Part shown: positions 26,201 through 41,200 of the stretch, piece after piece
Position numbering within the stretch: position 1 is the stretch's first letter
Layout of the letters: each line of letters starts with the position of its first letter
From: Heligmosomoides polygyrus polygyrus
Taxonomy: Eukaryota; Nematoda; Chromadorea; Rhabditida; Heligmosomidae
NCBI GenBank assembly: GCA_947396885.1
Contig: OX377201.1
Location: forward strand, 8,046,934 to 8,110,933
Direction of reading: 5' to 3'
DNA: 64,000 nt
Position numbers and translations under genes: made by a program
The notes under the pieces: generated by a model
The model's input: only the letters and a program-made list of their open reading frames with translations
What the model was told of the DNA's origin: nothing
Databases searched by the model: none

Positions 26201-29200
26201 TCAGAATGGTGAACGCCTTCTTCAAGGAATCTCTGCAAAGCGATCTTCTGAGAAAGGCGAACGGATTTTTGCTGGCTATTTCCTAGAGAATTACCCTGGC
26301 GGTATATAATATTGAACGTTTACAAAAATTTTATGGAACAATTTTTTGACGACAATACGTCTAGAAAAGCTGAAAGGCCATGTATGCTGCCGCTATGCAT
26401 TCCAGATCGGAAACAAGAGTTTTAACATCCCGCAGCTAGAAATGGGCCTGAGAATATACAGGGATGGTTTCAAAATGATTCAGCAATCGTGTTGGGCTGC
26501 TAGCTTCTACTGATAATATTTAATCACTGACTACTTGCTGCACGGAACACTATTTTAGATCGACTTTCGTTTAGCCTCTCTTACCTGTCCATGTTCTTAT
26601 TCTTAAGCGATTCAACGACGGGAAAAAGAAACTTCTTCAGAAGCGCTTCCACTAGTTCTTTGCCTTTTTCGCTCGGTACATACCACGCCATTTTCGCTTC
26701 GCTGATATCGTACATCTTTGCCCATTCCTGAATACATTTTGTTGCCTGCACTACGTGGACTTCAATTTCGCTTGCTAGTAGGCTCACTCTAAAAGATTCT
26801 TTTTAAGATAGGTGCTAAATAGAGGCAGAGAAGCTTTCTTTACACCGCCCTCAGAAAGGAACGGAGCAAGGGGCACGTCAAGCGTCCACTGTGGACGAGA
26901 TTTTCGGGTACGCAAGAATACGGCATCAGCTAACAGCTTTGCTCCAATTTCTCACCCTGCGCTGGCTAGCCTTAGTCGAACATTTTATTTTAATTTCACA
27001 AGGTATGGTGCTTAGTTAAAAAAGCCACATAGACTCTTCTTAATCCGCAAATTGTTGCCATAACAGGTTTTCTCTTGTGTTTTTTCTCAGCTCTTCCTGC
27101 ATGCATTTACCATGGGTGCAGTGTCTAGCGCGTTTGACACTTTACGTAACTAATAAATTTTTAGCCTATGATGCACTCTCTATGTGAAGGGTGGTTTTGA
27201 AGAATGGAATCTTATCATTAACGTAAAAGTTGGTGCACAGGTACATTTTTTCAGTCAGTATCGGGCGGAAACCTGTCCGTTGTCACCCAAGAGAGCGCAA
27301 TAGTTTTTATGCCATGCGGTTCACACCACATTCTCAGGCTGTCAGATGGAACCCTCCGTGGCGTCCCAGTGGATCTGATGTGTGGAAAAATTTGAAGACT
27401 GACGCAAAAAAGTGACCGCTTTTGCACTGTGATGCAGAATACTATCAACAAGCTGTCCCGGAGCCAGCTTTAGAGAACTTCTCGAAGACGATGTTTAGTG
27501 TACATGTGCGCGTGTGCTTTTGGTGTTCGTCTGGCTTTCGGCCAGCTTGTTCTGAGCTGTGGTTGGTTTGCTGCTGTAGGAATAGCTCTTGACCACGAGC
27601 ACGCAGGAAGAAAGGAAGAATTTCAATTTCAAGTTAGTTCAAACAAGATAACACACCGCAATCGTCACCTATCAGACGTTGGTCAGGTTTATGGACGACA
27701 TCACGCCAACTATCGAGTCGGCAAATCAGGTGGGTATGATCGTGTAAAGAATGCACGCACCCTTAAGGGCATTGTGCATACTTCCAGTCGTCACGATGGA
27801 ATCGCGGCGATGAGTTTTGCAGAGCGACGCGAAACAATTTCAACTTCTCAGTGTTCGTCGCATCGCTCATCGCTCTGCAAGGAAGCGCGACGGCGATGCG
27901 TCCAGGACCAACGCTAAACACCGCGCGCGGCGCGAAAAAGTATGCCATGCCCGCGATGAGAGCCGCGGCGAAGTTTCCTTTGACTAATCTACCGCTTGTG
28001 GCGGAATGGTCATGAACTGAGCGCCGCGATGGAAGTATGCCCCCGGCCTAATGCCTTGTTTAGTGTGCGCGCGACGCGATGCCATGTGTAGTGGCCGAAT
28101 TGATCAATCGCGTCGCTCAATCAATTTGTCCACTACGCATGCATCGCGTCGCGCGTCGCGTGCACACTAAACAAGGCCTAAAGACTCGTTTATACTTCGA
28201 ATATCAACTCATATTTCCCACGTCGAGCGACGCGACGCACGTATGGTGAACGCATTGATCGAGCGACACGATCGATCAATTTGGCCACTCGGCGTCGAAA
28301 GTATGAACGGAGCCAAAGGTACATATTACCATTGTCATAGCTTTTTTCTTGCTGCTTTGCCTACGATATGGTTGTGCTGCTCATTTTATTTGTTCACTTC
28401 TTCGTTTCGTGCCGCGGTATCTCCTGCTGCCTCAACTATACGAATGTGATCGTTGTCATAGAATCACCGTCATTTGGCCAAACACGCATTCGAAATGCCA
28501 GCAAGATAACCCGCATCTCAAGCGGACTCTAGTTTCACCGTTATTGAACGCAGCATAGCGACTACAAGAATCATGGAAGAGTTGTTTGGCCTGGGCACGG
28601 AGCCGAGTTAGAGCAACTCGTCGCCTTTCTGCGTCGACTTTTACATCTGCTACTGTACACATCCAGCTAAGTGCTAAGTGCGCTCTAAACACTACCCGAA
28701 TAGGCACCCATTCGCTGAGTGGGCGATTTAGTCGATCTGCTATGTAGCGCGTATTCTCTGGATATATCCTTGACAGCATATACAGCATATACCATAGTCC
28801 GATCGATCCGCTCTAAACATTTCGTTGATTAATAACGCTTTTTGCCCTGGTCGCGAATGTGAACAGCACGGACAAGCTGAAAGGCTCGGGCTAATCATGT
28901 CGCGTCGAATAAGTGGGGAGCGTGTACAGTCGATGCCCTGAAAGGCCAGCGTTTGCTCGGCACTCTGAATGGCTCTAATTATCTGGCGCGCTCCTGCCCT
29001 CAATGCTGCTCACTTTCGCGACATGGGGCCGTCTTCTACACTACTAGGCATCGCATCATGTGCTTACTGTGTATGCGACTTTGTTCTTGCAATCGAGTAG
29101 CAATCCAATCATTTCGAAACAAAGATCCTTATTCTGGATGTAGTTCTAAACAAAAGGCTTGCTGGTGAGGTAAGGAAAGACGTGCTATACTCTTTTACCT

Positions 29201-32200
29201 CATTTGTTGTTGATAGCAGCGATCCAGCAAGGGTGACAAACCACTGTGTCGTGGCTTCTAGGTCTTCGGCAGCCTTTGCCTCAGCTTAGAAATGTGTTAC
29301 GAAAAGATAGGAGAATCTCTATCAATATATCATCACAATCTCCGATGTGTCTTACTAAGAGATCGCGCCATGCGTTCGCTACATTTATTTTATTAATTGT
29401 GTCAATGCTGTTAACGTGAAAATGCGAATAATACGACTAACGTAAGCAGAAACAGTCGCAAAAACAACTCTGTTAGCAATATTTGTGTACGTTGTCAATT
29501 AAGACATCGCGCCGCAGTAGATGAGTGCGCGGCGCAATCCGCTCTTGTGAAAATTGCAGGAAATATCGATTTTTCCTAGATCCTGACATTGATCGAAAGG
29601 AGGTTCAATTCAAATCAGTTCCTTTAAGCCTCAAGTGGCTGGTATCGAGGTTGTGAGCTGTCATAACGATGTTTTGTTGCGATCAAAACTTCTAGCGCCA
29701 AGCGGGACTCGAACCCGTACCTCCCTCTGACCGGGCCGGAATGCTCTATGCCTTTACACCACCGGCGCCGTTTGATCGAACGCAACATCCACACCTCGTG
29801 GGACCGATCAGCACCCACCCGTATCCGGGATGAGCTGGCCGCTGATGTCAGAATAGAGCCAGTTAAGCTGACGGTCTTGATAGAAACAATTCAAATCAGT
29901 TGGTCGCCGGAGGTGTAAAGGCGTAGAGAATTCCCGCCCGGTCAGAGGGAGGTGCGGGTTCGAATTCCGCCTGGCGCTAGAAATTTCGATCGCAACGAAA
30001 GAAGTTCAGTCCCCTCCAGTTCATTTTAGGGATTCACCCTGAACAAAGGTGACCACCTGTGAGTAGCTCCCTCAGATTCTTCACCGCATGCTCAGCGAAT
30101 GGCAGCCAGAAGGACGGCGAAGCCTGTAACGGAATAAGCCGTGAAATTCAACCAAACCTCATTCGTATAGGTTATGTGCCAGGTTCATGTTTCATTAGTA
30201 TAGCGTCAAATAGCTAACGATAAGAAGCATAGTTTACCATTGGGTTACAATACCACACCATGATATCCCTAAAAGTATATACCAGTTCACGTTAAGCTCG
30301 GCTCTTTTCGCATCAAATTCCAAACTCCTTTAAGCAAGCCTTTGAAACCAAATTGAACATCTTCCAAATTAAAGTGAGCTTCTTTCACATTACATTAGAG
30401 TCTCACCGCGAAGGTCAAAACAGTTTTGTCCTATGAAAATAATTATGTGGCTTTTTGAAATGTTCCACGATAAGTGAACATACTATTTGAAATTTTACAA
30501 GAAAATTTGTAGATGGAAGCTTATACTAGACCAGAAAAAGACCACTTTTTAGCGTTCTAGAAGAAGAGATTGCGACATGAATCCGTCTAGCTCGCTGCAA
30601 TTTTAGTCTGACTAATAGTTTTAACGCTACTTAATTGAAACATCGAAGTAGAAATATGTCTGTTTTTTTTACAATTACAATTGTTTTTGTTCTACCGTAA
30701 ACTAATGTATATCTCAACGCAAATAGAAATTTTGCTATTATTCAAATTACAATCGCAACGGACTAGACAAGTGCATGGATCGATCTCTCTTGGTATACTA
30801 AATGATTGCTGCCTTCCTGCGCCCTATATCGCACTCTAGACATTATTTTTCCTTGAAAAATACGTTTTGTAGCATTTTAGTGAGTGTGGTCACTTATGGA
30901 GCAGCTTATCCAAAAAAAAAATAAAAGAGTCATTCTAAATTTTCCGTATACGAAAAAAATATTTTGTCTGTCTCGGTATTATAATTTGAATTAAAAGACG
31001 CTCGTTTTTATTTGGAAGTTACTCAATTTGACCAAAAGCGTCAAGCATACAGATGGGTTTTTTTTTTGTTAAGTTTGCTCACGTTGTTTGATGTCCATAC
31101 CAATCGTGCAATAAACATACAATTCATGATAGGACTTCCCAAGCGCACTCTACCAGTTGTCGAACACACTCGATTGATAGGTTCGATCCTATATACATGT
31201 GTACGGCGCACTCCAAAGGCTCGTCAGAATGACTGGAGCGAATCCTAAGTAGGACGGCCGGAAATTCCTTATAAAATTCTCCAAACGGTGCAAGATAGTC
31301 CTGAAGGCTTAACATTTTCCATTAAGCGAAGATAGAAACACAGTGGGCATGCTTCCGCCCGATTGATAGGTTCGATCCAATACTCATTGTGCACGGCGCA
31401 CTCTCGGAGCATTCCAGGCATGACAGAGCACTGACAACGCACGCCATGCTTGAGATACTCCGAAAACATTGCACGTCAAATGCACGTACTGGAAACTAAG
31501 GTGCTCTAATCGCAAGAGCCTGCTCCCATCATTTTTTAGGCCACCCACGGCGCAAACGCAGTGGTCTGGTAATGCTTTATATATGATCGTGTAGATCTCG
31601 AGAAGACAAATCGAATGATACCAACACTTTCTCAAACAACTTAAAATTGAAGAAGCTTTGAGCATGCGACTGTTTGCGACGGATTTTCCCGTCGCAAGCC
31701 GTCTTTTTGACAGCGCAACGCGGGCGGTATTGCATGTAAATAGGGAGGGCACGTTGTAGAACAATCGGACGAGGCGCCGGCTATCGTAAGCATTACGACT
31801 CATGCTTCTTGGCTCGGATTTCCCGCCTAGGTCAACCAGCGTCGGAGAATTGGTATCAGACTTGGCTGGGAAGGACAAAACACTGACTTATCCTTCATCT
31901 GGCACCAGCAATACAGTGATTGGACAAAATACACTGTCCACACTGTCTCCACAACATTTCGTAGAAGTAGAATGCGTGGCGCATCCAACAAAAGGTTGAT
32001 TAACGCCGTCCTTTACCTTTCTTCCGTTTGGCAAGTCTATATGATGGACTAGAGGAGCAGTAGAAGAACGTGATGATTAGGAAAAGAAGCTTAACGTTAA
32101 AATACAGTTTATGGTTGGCTTCTCCACCTTCTCTCAGGCGAACCCTATTAATTATATCACCTCCTTTAGCTCATCAATGAAGTAAGGACATGTTGTTATT

Positions 32201-35200
32201 GACCTTCAAATATTAGGGGGGGGGGCAAAAGCAATGAGACAAATTCAACAAATTTCCTTCAACCATTCAATTACAACTCAACGGTGCTGAGGAATATATT
32301 CGCCATTAAGGTTAATGACCTTGCTGCCATCGATCAGCCAACTTCCTGATCCCATCCTTCCAGAACTGCTTGGGCCTGGTGTTGATCCACTGCTCGTTAT
32401 GGTTGTCGAGCTCTGCTTGGGTGCTTGTGTCCCTTCCGACCATGAAGTCCCATTGGCTTATGAAGTAGTGGTAGTCACATAAGCAGATGTCCGGCGAATG
32501 CGGTGGTTGAGGCATGTGAACGGCCCAGCTGAGCAAGCTTATCCGTGGTCACTTTTGCCCGATGGGTTGTCGAAGAGGAGGACCTTCTTGAAGCGCTGAG
32601 ACCGAATAACTGCGACTCGCCAGTCCATCTCTTCCATTTCGTTCACCATGGCCTTGGAGTCCATCGTCGTGCTTTTGGAAAACAGCTTCCAGTATTCCGG
32701 TCCATGGGGGAGGACTCAAAAGCTCAGAAGGTGCGTCTCGCCGTGAACATCCCGCCGAACGAAGGTGGTAGCAGGTCACCAGGCCTCACCCAGACTCGCT
32801 GCTTGGCAGGATTAAGGTGGAAGACTCGCATCTTGCGTGACTATTGAGTCCAGGCTGCTCGGGGTTGGGAATTGGGCGAGATTTGCGTGACACAGGCCGA
32901 CTCGTCAGACTGGGGTTTCGGGATGAGACAGACCGACGTTTTGGCATGATTCTGGAAAGGGCGAAAGTGGCACTGCTCCGGTGGCCTTCAGTAAGTAGCT
33001 AACAAATATACAAATACGAGAAGCACGAAACCTGACTCCTGTCACGGCATGGACAGTCTCATTACTTTTTAGCCAACCTCTAATAGTTGCATAATGAAGG
33101 TGGAAGCATTTAATTATATTTTATTAGACATTTCAGACATTTCGTCGTTTTCAGAGGCCTAAAATAAATGTTTTCTCCTACCTACCCACCTCGTTGGCAC
33201 GAAAGAAATAGTGAAAGTGAGCATCGATGCCGAGGTTTCGAGAAGAAAGGGCGTAGGGACTACATAATGAAGCTTTCATAAATACTAAAAGAAATTCTAG
33301 GCCTCTGAAGACGACTGGAAGTCAAAACGTCAGGCCGCAGTAATAAAGATCCACCTAAAAATCTCGAGTGGCACAACATACTGACAATCATCAAAGGAAT
33401 ATTTTTATCCAAATATTGTTTGAATGGAAGCGTGGAGCGCAGTTGGAGGGGCACCGGCTGTCGCGTGCACCCGATACCAGATTTCTGGTTCGGATTTCCT
33501 GACCAGGCCAACCAAGCCTTCCATCTCTCCGTGGTCAGTGAATTGGTACCAGACTTGTCTGGGAAGGATAAAGCACTGACTTGCACATCGGCTGGCCACC
33601 GCAAGTCATTGTATGGCCAAATACGCATTCAGCACGCCTCCACGACATCCCGTAGAAGTAGAATGCTTGGCGCATCCCAAGGAGGATTGAATAACGCCGT
33701 CCCTTATCCTTTTATTGTTTGAATCGCTAGAGTCACCATCGGTTGTAGCCAGAGCTCTCCCGCGTACTTCGGGAACTGACCCCCAAAGTCAGTCCCTTCT
33801 CGCCCGATCGCGAGCTCCCCGTTGCGTCACCAACGCCGCTCGATCCGCCAACGTCCGGGTTCGAAGCGGACGCCGTCGCGCAGAATTCGCGCTGCTCCAC
33901 CGGGTCCCGACACGCGCGGAACACGCCGGCACACAGCGGCACCGCGGTGTCACGACTACGACGACTCGCACACATGGCCTAAAATGTCCGGCGCCAATCG
34001 GCTATCCGTCGTCGCCGAGGTCGCTCGTCGTCCACAGCTAACTAGCGGCACCTGCCGCCTCTGTCGCAGCTGCTGGTCGTCCTCTGCAAAGCCCTCCATC
34101 CTCATAGCAACCGCTTCTGGAAGCAGCTTACGCATTGCACATTGCTCATCTGGTATCATCTGAATACGCGGTTACTCGACATGTTCGCCGCCGTAGCGTC
34201 AAAGCTTTAGAAGAGCTCTTCTTCCGTAGCGAGCAAGGCCTTGAGAAGAGTAAGGTACTCCTCCAGTTGAAGAGTTCTTCTTCAGCTGGGGCCAGGGCCT
34301 TCAGAAGCCTAGCGTACTCCTCCACTAAGAAGAACTCTCCTTCCGTTGCTGTCAAAGGCTTCAGAAGGTAAAGGTGCTCCTCCAAAAAGTATCCAGATCA
34401 ACTGGAACTTTGTTCTGTTCCATAGAGGAGAGATCATTTACTCGACTCGATGTCTGGTCTTCTTCTCCACGGCGGCGCTAACTGATTGCTCCGTCGTTTG
34501 AATGTAGACAGAGGCCGAAGGTCGTTCGTTTGGCGCCGACGCCGGCGCCGCTGTCGCCGCTGACAAGGTCGTCAGACAAAGCTCCTCGACGCTTCTCTGC
34601 CTGCAGACGGGGTCAGACATCTTGATGAGATGTCTAGTCAACCTCGAGTGAAGTGATGAGTTTTTCTTCAGAGTCATCTGCATGAAGAAATCGGCGGGAA
34701 GGCGACCGGCGACCTTAGTGGATTCAGAATTCTCCGCATCTTCATGAGACATTCGAATATTCTCATGTTTGGACTATTATAACGATATTAATGTGATAAT
34801 AATAAAGATGTAAGAGAAATTTCTTCGCACAGTGAACAACGGCTCATTCAGCTCAATTCACTCAATAATCGTGCTATATTTTTATCAAGCCGTCAGCAAC
34901 CTTTCCTTCATAAATCTGGCACCTATCGCGAAATCGCACCTCAGGGGTACGGGAACGCGCCGTTGCTCCTACCGTAATCGATCGCGACAGCCAATCATAT
35001 GCCCTGCCTCGGCTGAGCCGGTGCGTGATTGGCTATCACGGTTACGGTAGATAGGGGCAACGCCGTGTTCCCGTACTCTCGCAGAACTTCTTCGCTGCAT
35101 GTATTATAAATCTTCAGAAGGACCGCTGGGATCTCTCCCAGTGAGGGGGGAACTTTGCTCAGCCATCATGGCAACGATGAGTGAATTTGAGACGAACTAT

Positions 35201-38200
35201 AAAGTTTTACAAGGGCGAAAGTATGAGCTAACCTACAAGAGGAATTTTCTTCCCAATATTCTAGCCAGAAGTCACCACTCTATTGGAATTTCTCAGAGGT
35301 GGTGTCCCCTCCGACTACGAAGGACATCTCCGACTGCGGTTTCGTAATCCGCGGCCGATTCCGCTGAAACGACTGTGTCGATAAAGTGGATCTGTTCTGG
35401 TCTGTGACAATCGTTTGGATCGAAGTAAGCGAATGAGGTAGTCGGTCGGTTTGGGGGCCTGGTAGCGCAGTCGGAGGAAGCGCCGATTGTCGCGTGTATA
35501 CCGATTTCACGTTTCTGGTTCGAGTTCACTGCAGAGCAACCGAGCCTTCCATCCCTCCAGGGGTCGATGAATTGGTAACTGACTCGTCTTCGAATGATAA
35601 AACACTGCCTCGTTCCTCGGCTGCTTACCGCAAGTTTTCTGAGTCAAATACGCATTCAAAACGACTTCACGACTTCTCGTGGAAGCAAAATGCATGGCGC
35701 GTCCAAAAAGTGATTGATTAACTAACTCTAAGATGTCCTGAGTTTTTTGACTTACATAAGCCATCTGGGCAATCAGCGAGGAAATCATGTCCGTCGCCAG
35801 TTGTGTCTCGAATTGATTGGTCTTCACGAAGTCAAGCACCTTCTTCGCCAACTTCTGCAAATAACTGATAGAACACCCTCACTTCAAAAGCAGGCCAGCA
35901 AGGAGATGTTGGGAGCTCCACCGCGGCGCGACACACGGTGTCGTGGTGATCAGCTCCCATCGATTCATCGGGTTGTCCAATCGATACGAGCACATCGAGT
36001 TATATCGATTACATCGCGTTGCGCAGCGATGGAACTCTAAACATCCCCTTAGGAGAAAATCCAGTGTTCTAGTTTGTTCATGAATTTTTTTCCGCCTCTT
36101 TCACCGTCAGGTAGGAGCTGTGTAATCAGCTTGAAACTTCAGACTTGCACCTTCCGACTAGGTTAGCTCCAGTATTCATTGTCTACAGGGTTCAGAAGAT
36201 GTTCACATACCGACGTTATGGCATAAGCCGTGTTGGTGAACAGCGCCGTCACACATCTGTCAATTGCCTTTTTCAGCACCCTTTCCTCGTTGCTTTCCTT
36301 CGTCGCTTCATCCTAAACGAAGAGCTCATGTCTGGCTGGCTTAAGCTTAAGTTCGTTGCTAGTGTAAACGTCCTTGGTAGTGCAGCTAGAGGAGGCGGCG
36401 ACGGTCACTCTCAGCCCGAATATGTGGTTCGTGATTCGGGCCCCGCCCAGGCCAGAATAATGTGGAAAGAACGAAACCCTGACTTTTTACGGACTATACG
36501 AAGACACCTACGGGAATCGTCTAGCATCCACCACATAGCAATAGTATCCCCACAATTGGGTAGGCAAGTGAACGATACATCTGGGTATATGTATCCATTT
36601 TACCCGCATACCCATGGGCTTAGCGGTTTCGCTGATCAGTTCGAGCTCCTTCAATATAACTCTCCTTGAATTGGATACGCCACGCACTCAAGTTCTGTCC
36701 CGGGATGTTTTCTATCTGCTATGCTACCACGCAAATAAGAGACAAAGGACTTTACTCAATCCCATTATGGGATGCGCCACGCATTCCACTTCTACTGGAT
36801 GTCGTCGGAACGTTTGGTTAGCCTGGGTGGAACGCGAACCAACAACCATCGACGTAAACGAGAGCCAGCGGATCCTCTGAGCAGGCTACCACGCGCCCTC
36901 CAAACAAGCCACCAGAATCGAGCTCCTTCAGTATAACTCACCTTGAAACTTCCCAACGAAGACGACGAGTCTTTAGGTGCAGTGATAGCTAGCGTCTGAA
37001 TTACTCCCAGCATTCTGAAGTCGTATTCGCTTAGCTGGCGAAAAACCACAACTTCTTCTCCTGAAACACCCACCGATCCAGCGCCATCTCGGCTAAGACT
37101 GGCAGTCTAACCGAGAGCAGACATAGCGACTTCTCGTCCGGTGTGAGATCATTTCTCAGCTTTATGCACGGCGAGTAGTCAAGTATGGGCATGATGTAGA
37201 ATATGAGTGTCATGTTCTAAAGGAAGACAGCGTACGTTATCTACTAGTCGACAATGCGGCCTACATGCGGAGGCGAGAGCGCGTCAACGAGTCCCGGCCT
37301 CCCATGTAGGCCACATGGTCGACTTGTACCACAGGAACTGACTGACATGAATAGCAATGTTAGCCTTCGCCACGTCATTGATGTCAATTCCTTCAATCAG
37401 AATCTCCAGAAAGTAGAAGAGATGAAACCGAAAAGTGGAGAAGTTCTCCTTCAACTTCCAGTTGTTGCCGGCGGACAGCTTCTGTATGGAGTAGCGAACC
37501 AGAGGCGAGTTCGGCGAGCGGGACTGAAAAGTGTAGTTTAGCGAAAGGCTGAGGAACCGGCTAAACAAAAGCGGTTAAAGTCATCGGCCATAGCCGTACT
37601 AGTCGTTAATGTGGCCTACATGGTGAACAGACCGTCATATCGCATCAAATGGACACCTCAGCTAGATGAGACGCATTGGACCACTAGTACACTTCATGCT
37701 TCCCAAGAAGTGTGACAGGTGATGGAAGAATTAGTCTTGTTCGGTCTAGCCGCGAACTGAACCACGGATTGCATGACGCATACGGCACCTCCTCCGACTG
37801 CGCTATACTCGCACTGGCTTAAACACGCCCACCCCGCCCATTCGTGAACCAAAGCCTTTTGATTCGGTTCTCACTTCTGAAGCAAAAGAGCACATTTATT
37901 TGAGGACTCCGCTGTCGGGACGAGTTGCGCCCCAGTATAGGTACGGCAACGTACAGGGATGACTTGTCGTTAGTGTGGCCTACACGGGTGGCGGGAGCTA
38001 CTGCAACTAATCAAAGCGCCCACGGAACACGAGCCAACCGATCAAGGCATTGACTTCCACGTCCTTCTCAATGACGTTTTGATTGCCTATGGTCTGATGT
38101 CTGGTGGCTCCACCCTACCTCAGAATGTTGGCCATATTAATGACAAGAGTCCGTGACGCGTAAGGTGGGCGGCATTTGAGGGGAGGGGGTGGGAATCGCG

Positions 38201-41200
38201 GCAGCCAGTCCTAGCCAATCAGAATCCAAGGCTTCTAATTCTGAAAAAGGTTCAAGTTTCTTTAGTCTACGCCTTCAGAACGACCGTTTGCTTAACTGAA
38301 CGCTTGTGAAACTAACCTTCTCCATGTCGACGACCCAGTCCTTCTCCATCTTGCGACGTTCGATGCCCACCTTCTCGTCGCTGGCGATGATGAACACCAA
38401 CTCGAACATACAGTCCAGCGTTTGTGTGAGCCGATGAGGTTCATCCACAGCGAACATTGCCGGATACACGCTGGAATCGTGGCATCCAGTTGGAAGAACG
38501 CACAGCTTCAAAGGCTCAGAAAGGGACGCACTTGTCAAGGAACTTAGGGAACACCCTTCCTGGTTGAAGAGTCCCCAGCATCATTAGTAGCTTGGCTGGT
38601 AGCTGAAGAACGGTGATTTAAGGGTTGCCTTACCACTGGAGAGTTTGGAGACTCACGTCATAGCTCTTTCCATCTTTGGAGTAGAGTGAGTAGAGAATGG
38701 ATTGAAGTAGCGAATCCACAAATGAACTGATGTCGCTGTCATTGAGATAGTATTTTGTGGGAACCTAAAGGGTTTCACTACGTAGGATAAGTATAAACGG
38801 ATAAGTGGCGGCGTTACTCAATTGCTTTTGGTATGCGCCACGCGTTCTATTTTTACGGGATGTCGTAAAGGCGATGTGAATGCGTATTTGGCCGTACAAT
38901 GACTCTTAGTAGCCAGCCGATGAGCAGTTTAGCGCTTTAGCTTTCCCAGTCAAGTCCGATACCAATTCGCCGACCACGGAGAGATGGAAAACTTGATTGG
39001 CCTGGGCGGGTATCCGAACCAGGAACATGGTATCGAGTGCACGTGATAGCCGGCACATCTTCCGACTGCGCTATACGCACCTTTTTTTCACTACGTGGAG
39101 GTGACTAAAGGCAGTTTGGATCATAGCCAAAGAAATCAGGAAATTTAGCTCCTTACCATGTCCTTTACTTTTTTGAACGCCCACGAAGAATCTTAAGAAG
39201 CCTAATTTGGCCGTTTTCCCTACACACATCGGTACGACTGTCCTGGAATAATTAGTCACCGCAGGAAAAGGAGATCCGAGCTCGTCTACTCGTGGTGGGT
39301 GTTAGATTCCACATCCAGGCTATCAAGACGCACTATTCTGGGAAAGGTATTTGGCATTGGACTTGTACAAAGAGGGTTAAAGACAGAATGGCCCATTTAA
39401 AAGCGGTGTGGGCTATGAAGAGGTAAGCCAGCATCGACGATTTCAAGAAAAAGTGGAATGCATGGCGTACTCTACAGTTCCATTAACCAACAAAGGCTGA
39501 CCTTACCCTTCTTAGGTGGGAGGACTGTGGATGATTGTCTATTGAACGACGAATTGGAAGCAAGTGTTTTCATCCGAATTCAACCTGAACCTTCGCACCT
39601 AAGTCACTGAAGATTTACCCGATTACTGTAGGTGTTGATTTACCCGATTACTGTAGGTGTTTTGTAGTGTGTTACCTTCCCCTGTGACATAACGTTAAAT
39701 CCCTCGTTACCCCAGCAGGTTTGACTCCCATCTAACCAAAACAAGCAAGCGCCAGAGCCAACGAGGTTTGATTAACAGTTGGGTTACCCGAGAGCGGCGT
39801 CGAACCCAGCCCATCCCCTTGCCTCCCAGGTGCGACTCCTCCCACTGCGCTCTCCATTAGTATGTGCGAGAGTAGAAGCGCTTACCTTCCGTTTGTTCTT
39901 CTTCACTCTCTCATCTTCATATCGTCCCAGGAATTCTCGAATGAGGTACTGTAGGAAGGTGAGCACCATTCCAGTGTGATCGCCTTCGTTGGCCGGATGC
40001 ATGAATGGCTCGATGGTCCTCATCATTTTGTCCAGATGCTTCTGACAGCTGAAATCATCTAGGTACTAGTCCACAATGTGGCCTGCATGCGCAGAAGGGA
40101 ACACGGTAGCCAATCAGAGCGCGGACAGTGCACACGCCTCTCTCTGGGAATACCGTCCGACGCTGCTGAGACCGAAAATGATGGAAGGGAACTCTGGGTG
40201 TGTTGCGGTCTAAACTGCCCTGTCCAGAGTTCCAGGCGGGATTAGGATGCTGAATGGCTGATGCGCCTTTGCCTCTTCATGCAGGCCAAATTATAGACTA
40301 GTACCGCCTGCCTTCCACTTCTGCAGTAATTGAGCTCACGTACCTGCACGGTTCACCAATGGTAGACGAGACAAATCGCGCAAATCCATCGAGACTCGAT
40401 GATCCGGAGCCGTCTCCAACCTTAAAGGAGCTAAGGACAACGACTAGAATAGTCAGTAACCAAGAATGCGCCACGCCTTCTACTTCAGCGGAATATCGTG
40501 GAGGATTGGATGCCTAAATGGATTGTACAAAGAATTGCAATGGCCAGCCGGTGGTTGAATCGGTGTTTTATCCTTCCCAGACAACTCTGCTATCGATTCA
40601 CCGACTGGGGAGGGATAGAAGCTTGTTTAGTCTGAGCAAGAATCGAACCAAAACCTTTGATTCGTGTTCTAAGCGATCGGTGCTACCTTCTACGCTACCA
40701 TGCGATCCTAGGGAGGTCGGTTTTCCAGTTGTCGTAACTCATTTTGCCCCCCACACCAACGGCTCCTTGATATAACGAGGAAGTATAATGCGTGGGGTGG
40801 CGATGTCCGTTCCTCCACGTGGTGCCACTGGAAACTGTTCGCTTTTGCGAGCCGAGCTGAACACGGACACTCGAATGCAGGCGACAGGCCCTAGTGACAG
40901 GCCGGCCTACGAACAGCCCATGTCACATCATATGGTTGATGGTGCTGAATGTTTCACGAGATAATGCTACGGCGTCCGCGGGAGCCGACGCGCACTCGCA
41001 AAGCCCGGCGAGTGTGAAAAGTATGCGAGGGTCCCTGATGCGAGGACGGCATCGGGGGGAAACTGAGCTAGTCCAAAAGTCCCGCAACGTAAGCAAGACC
41101 CGCGTGGCAACGCTGAATGTGGGTACGTTGTCGGGCCGCTCCTTTGAGTTGGCAGAGGCACTGGAGCGAAGGAAGATTGACTTGTGTGCGGTGCAGGAGA

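Noticed and set aside
28456..28788. 110-codon minus-strand frame as one exon
   Set aside because: Only 28696-28788 matches PSME4; the frame continues past a GTAGTG donor into intron, and the next exon (26585-26727) fits directly after it.
29695..29772. tRNA gene candidate
   Set aside because: Acceptor and T arms look right, but the anticodon arm does not fold, and two more copies share the same flanks, as expected for a SINE.
39157..39280. Possible extra PSME4 exon ([20 protein letters not shown]) between exons 8 and 9
   Set aside because: Including it breaks phase, and exons 8 and 9 already join in phase with a gapless family match ([15 protein letters not shown]).
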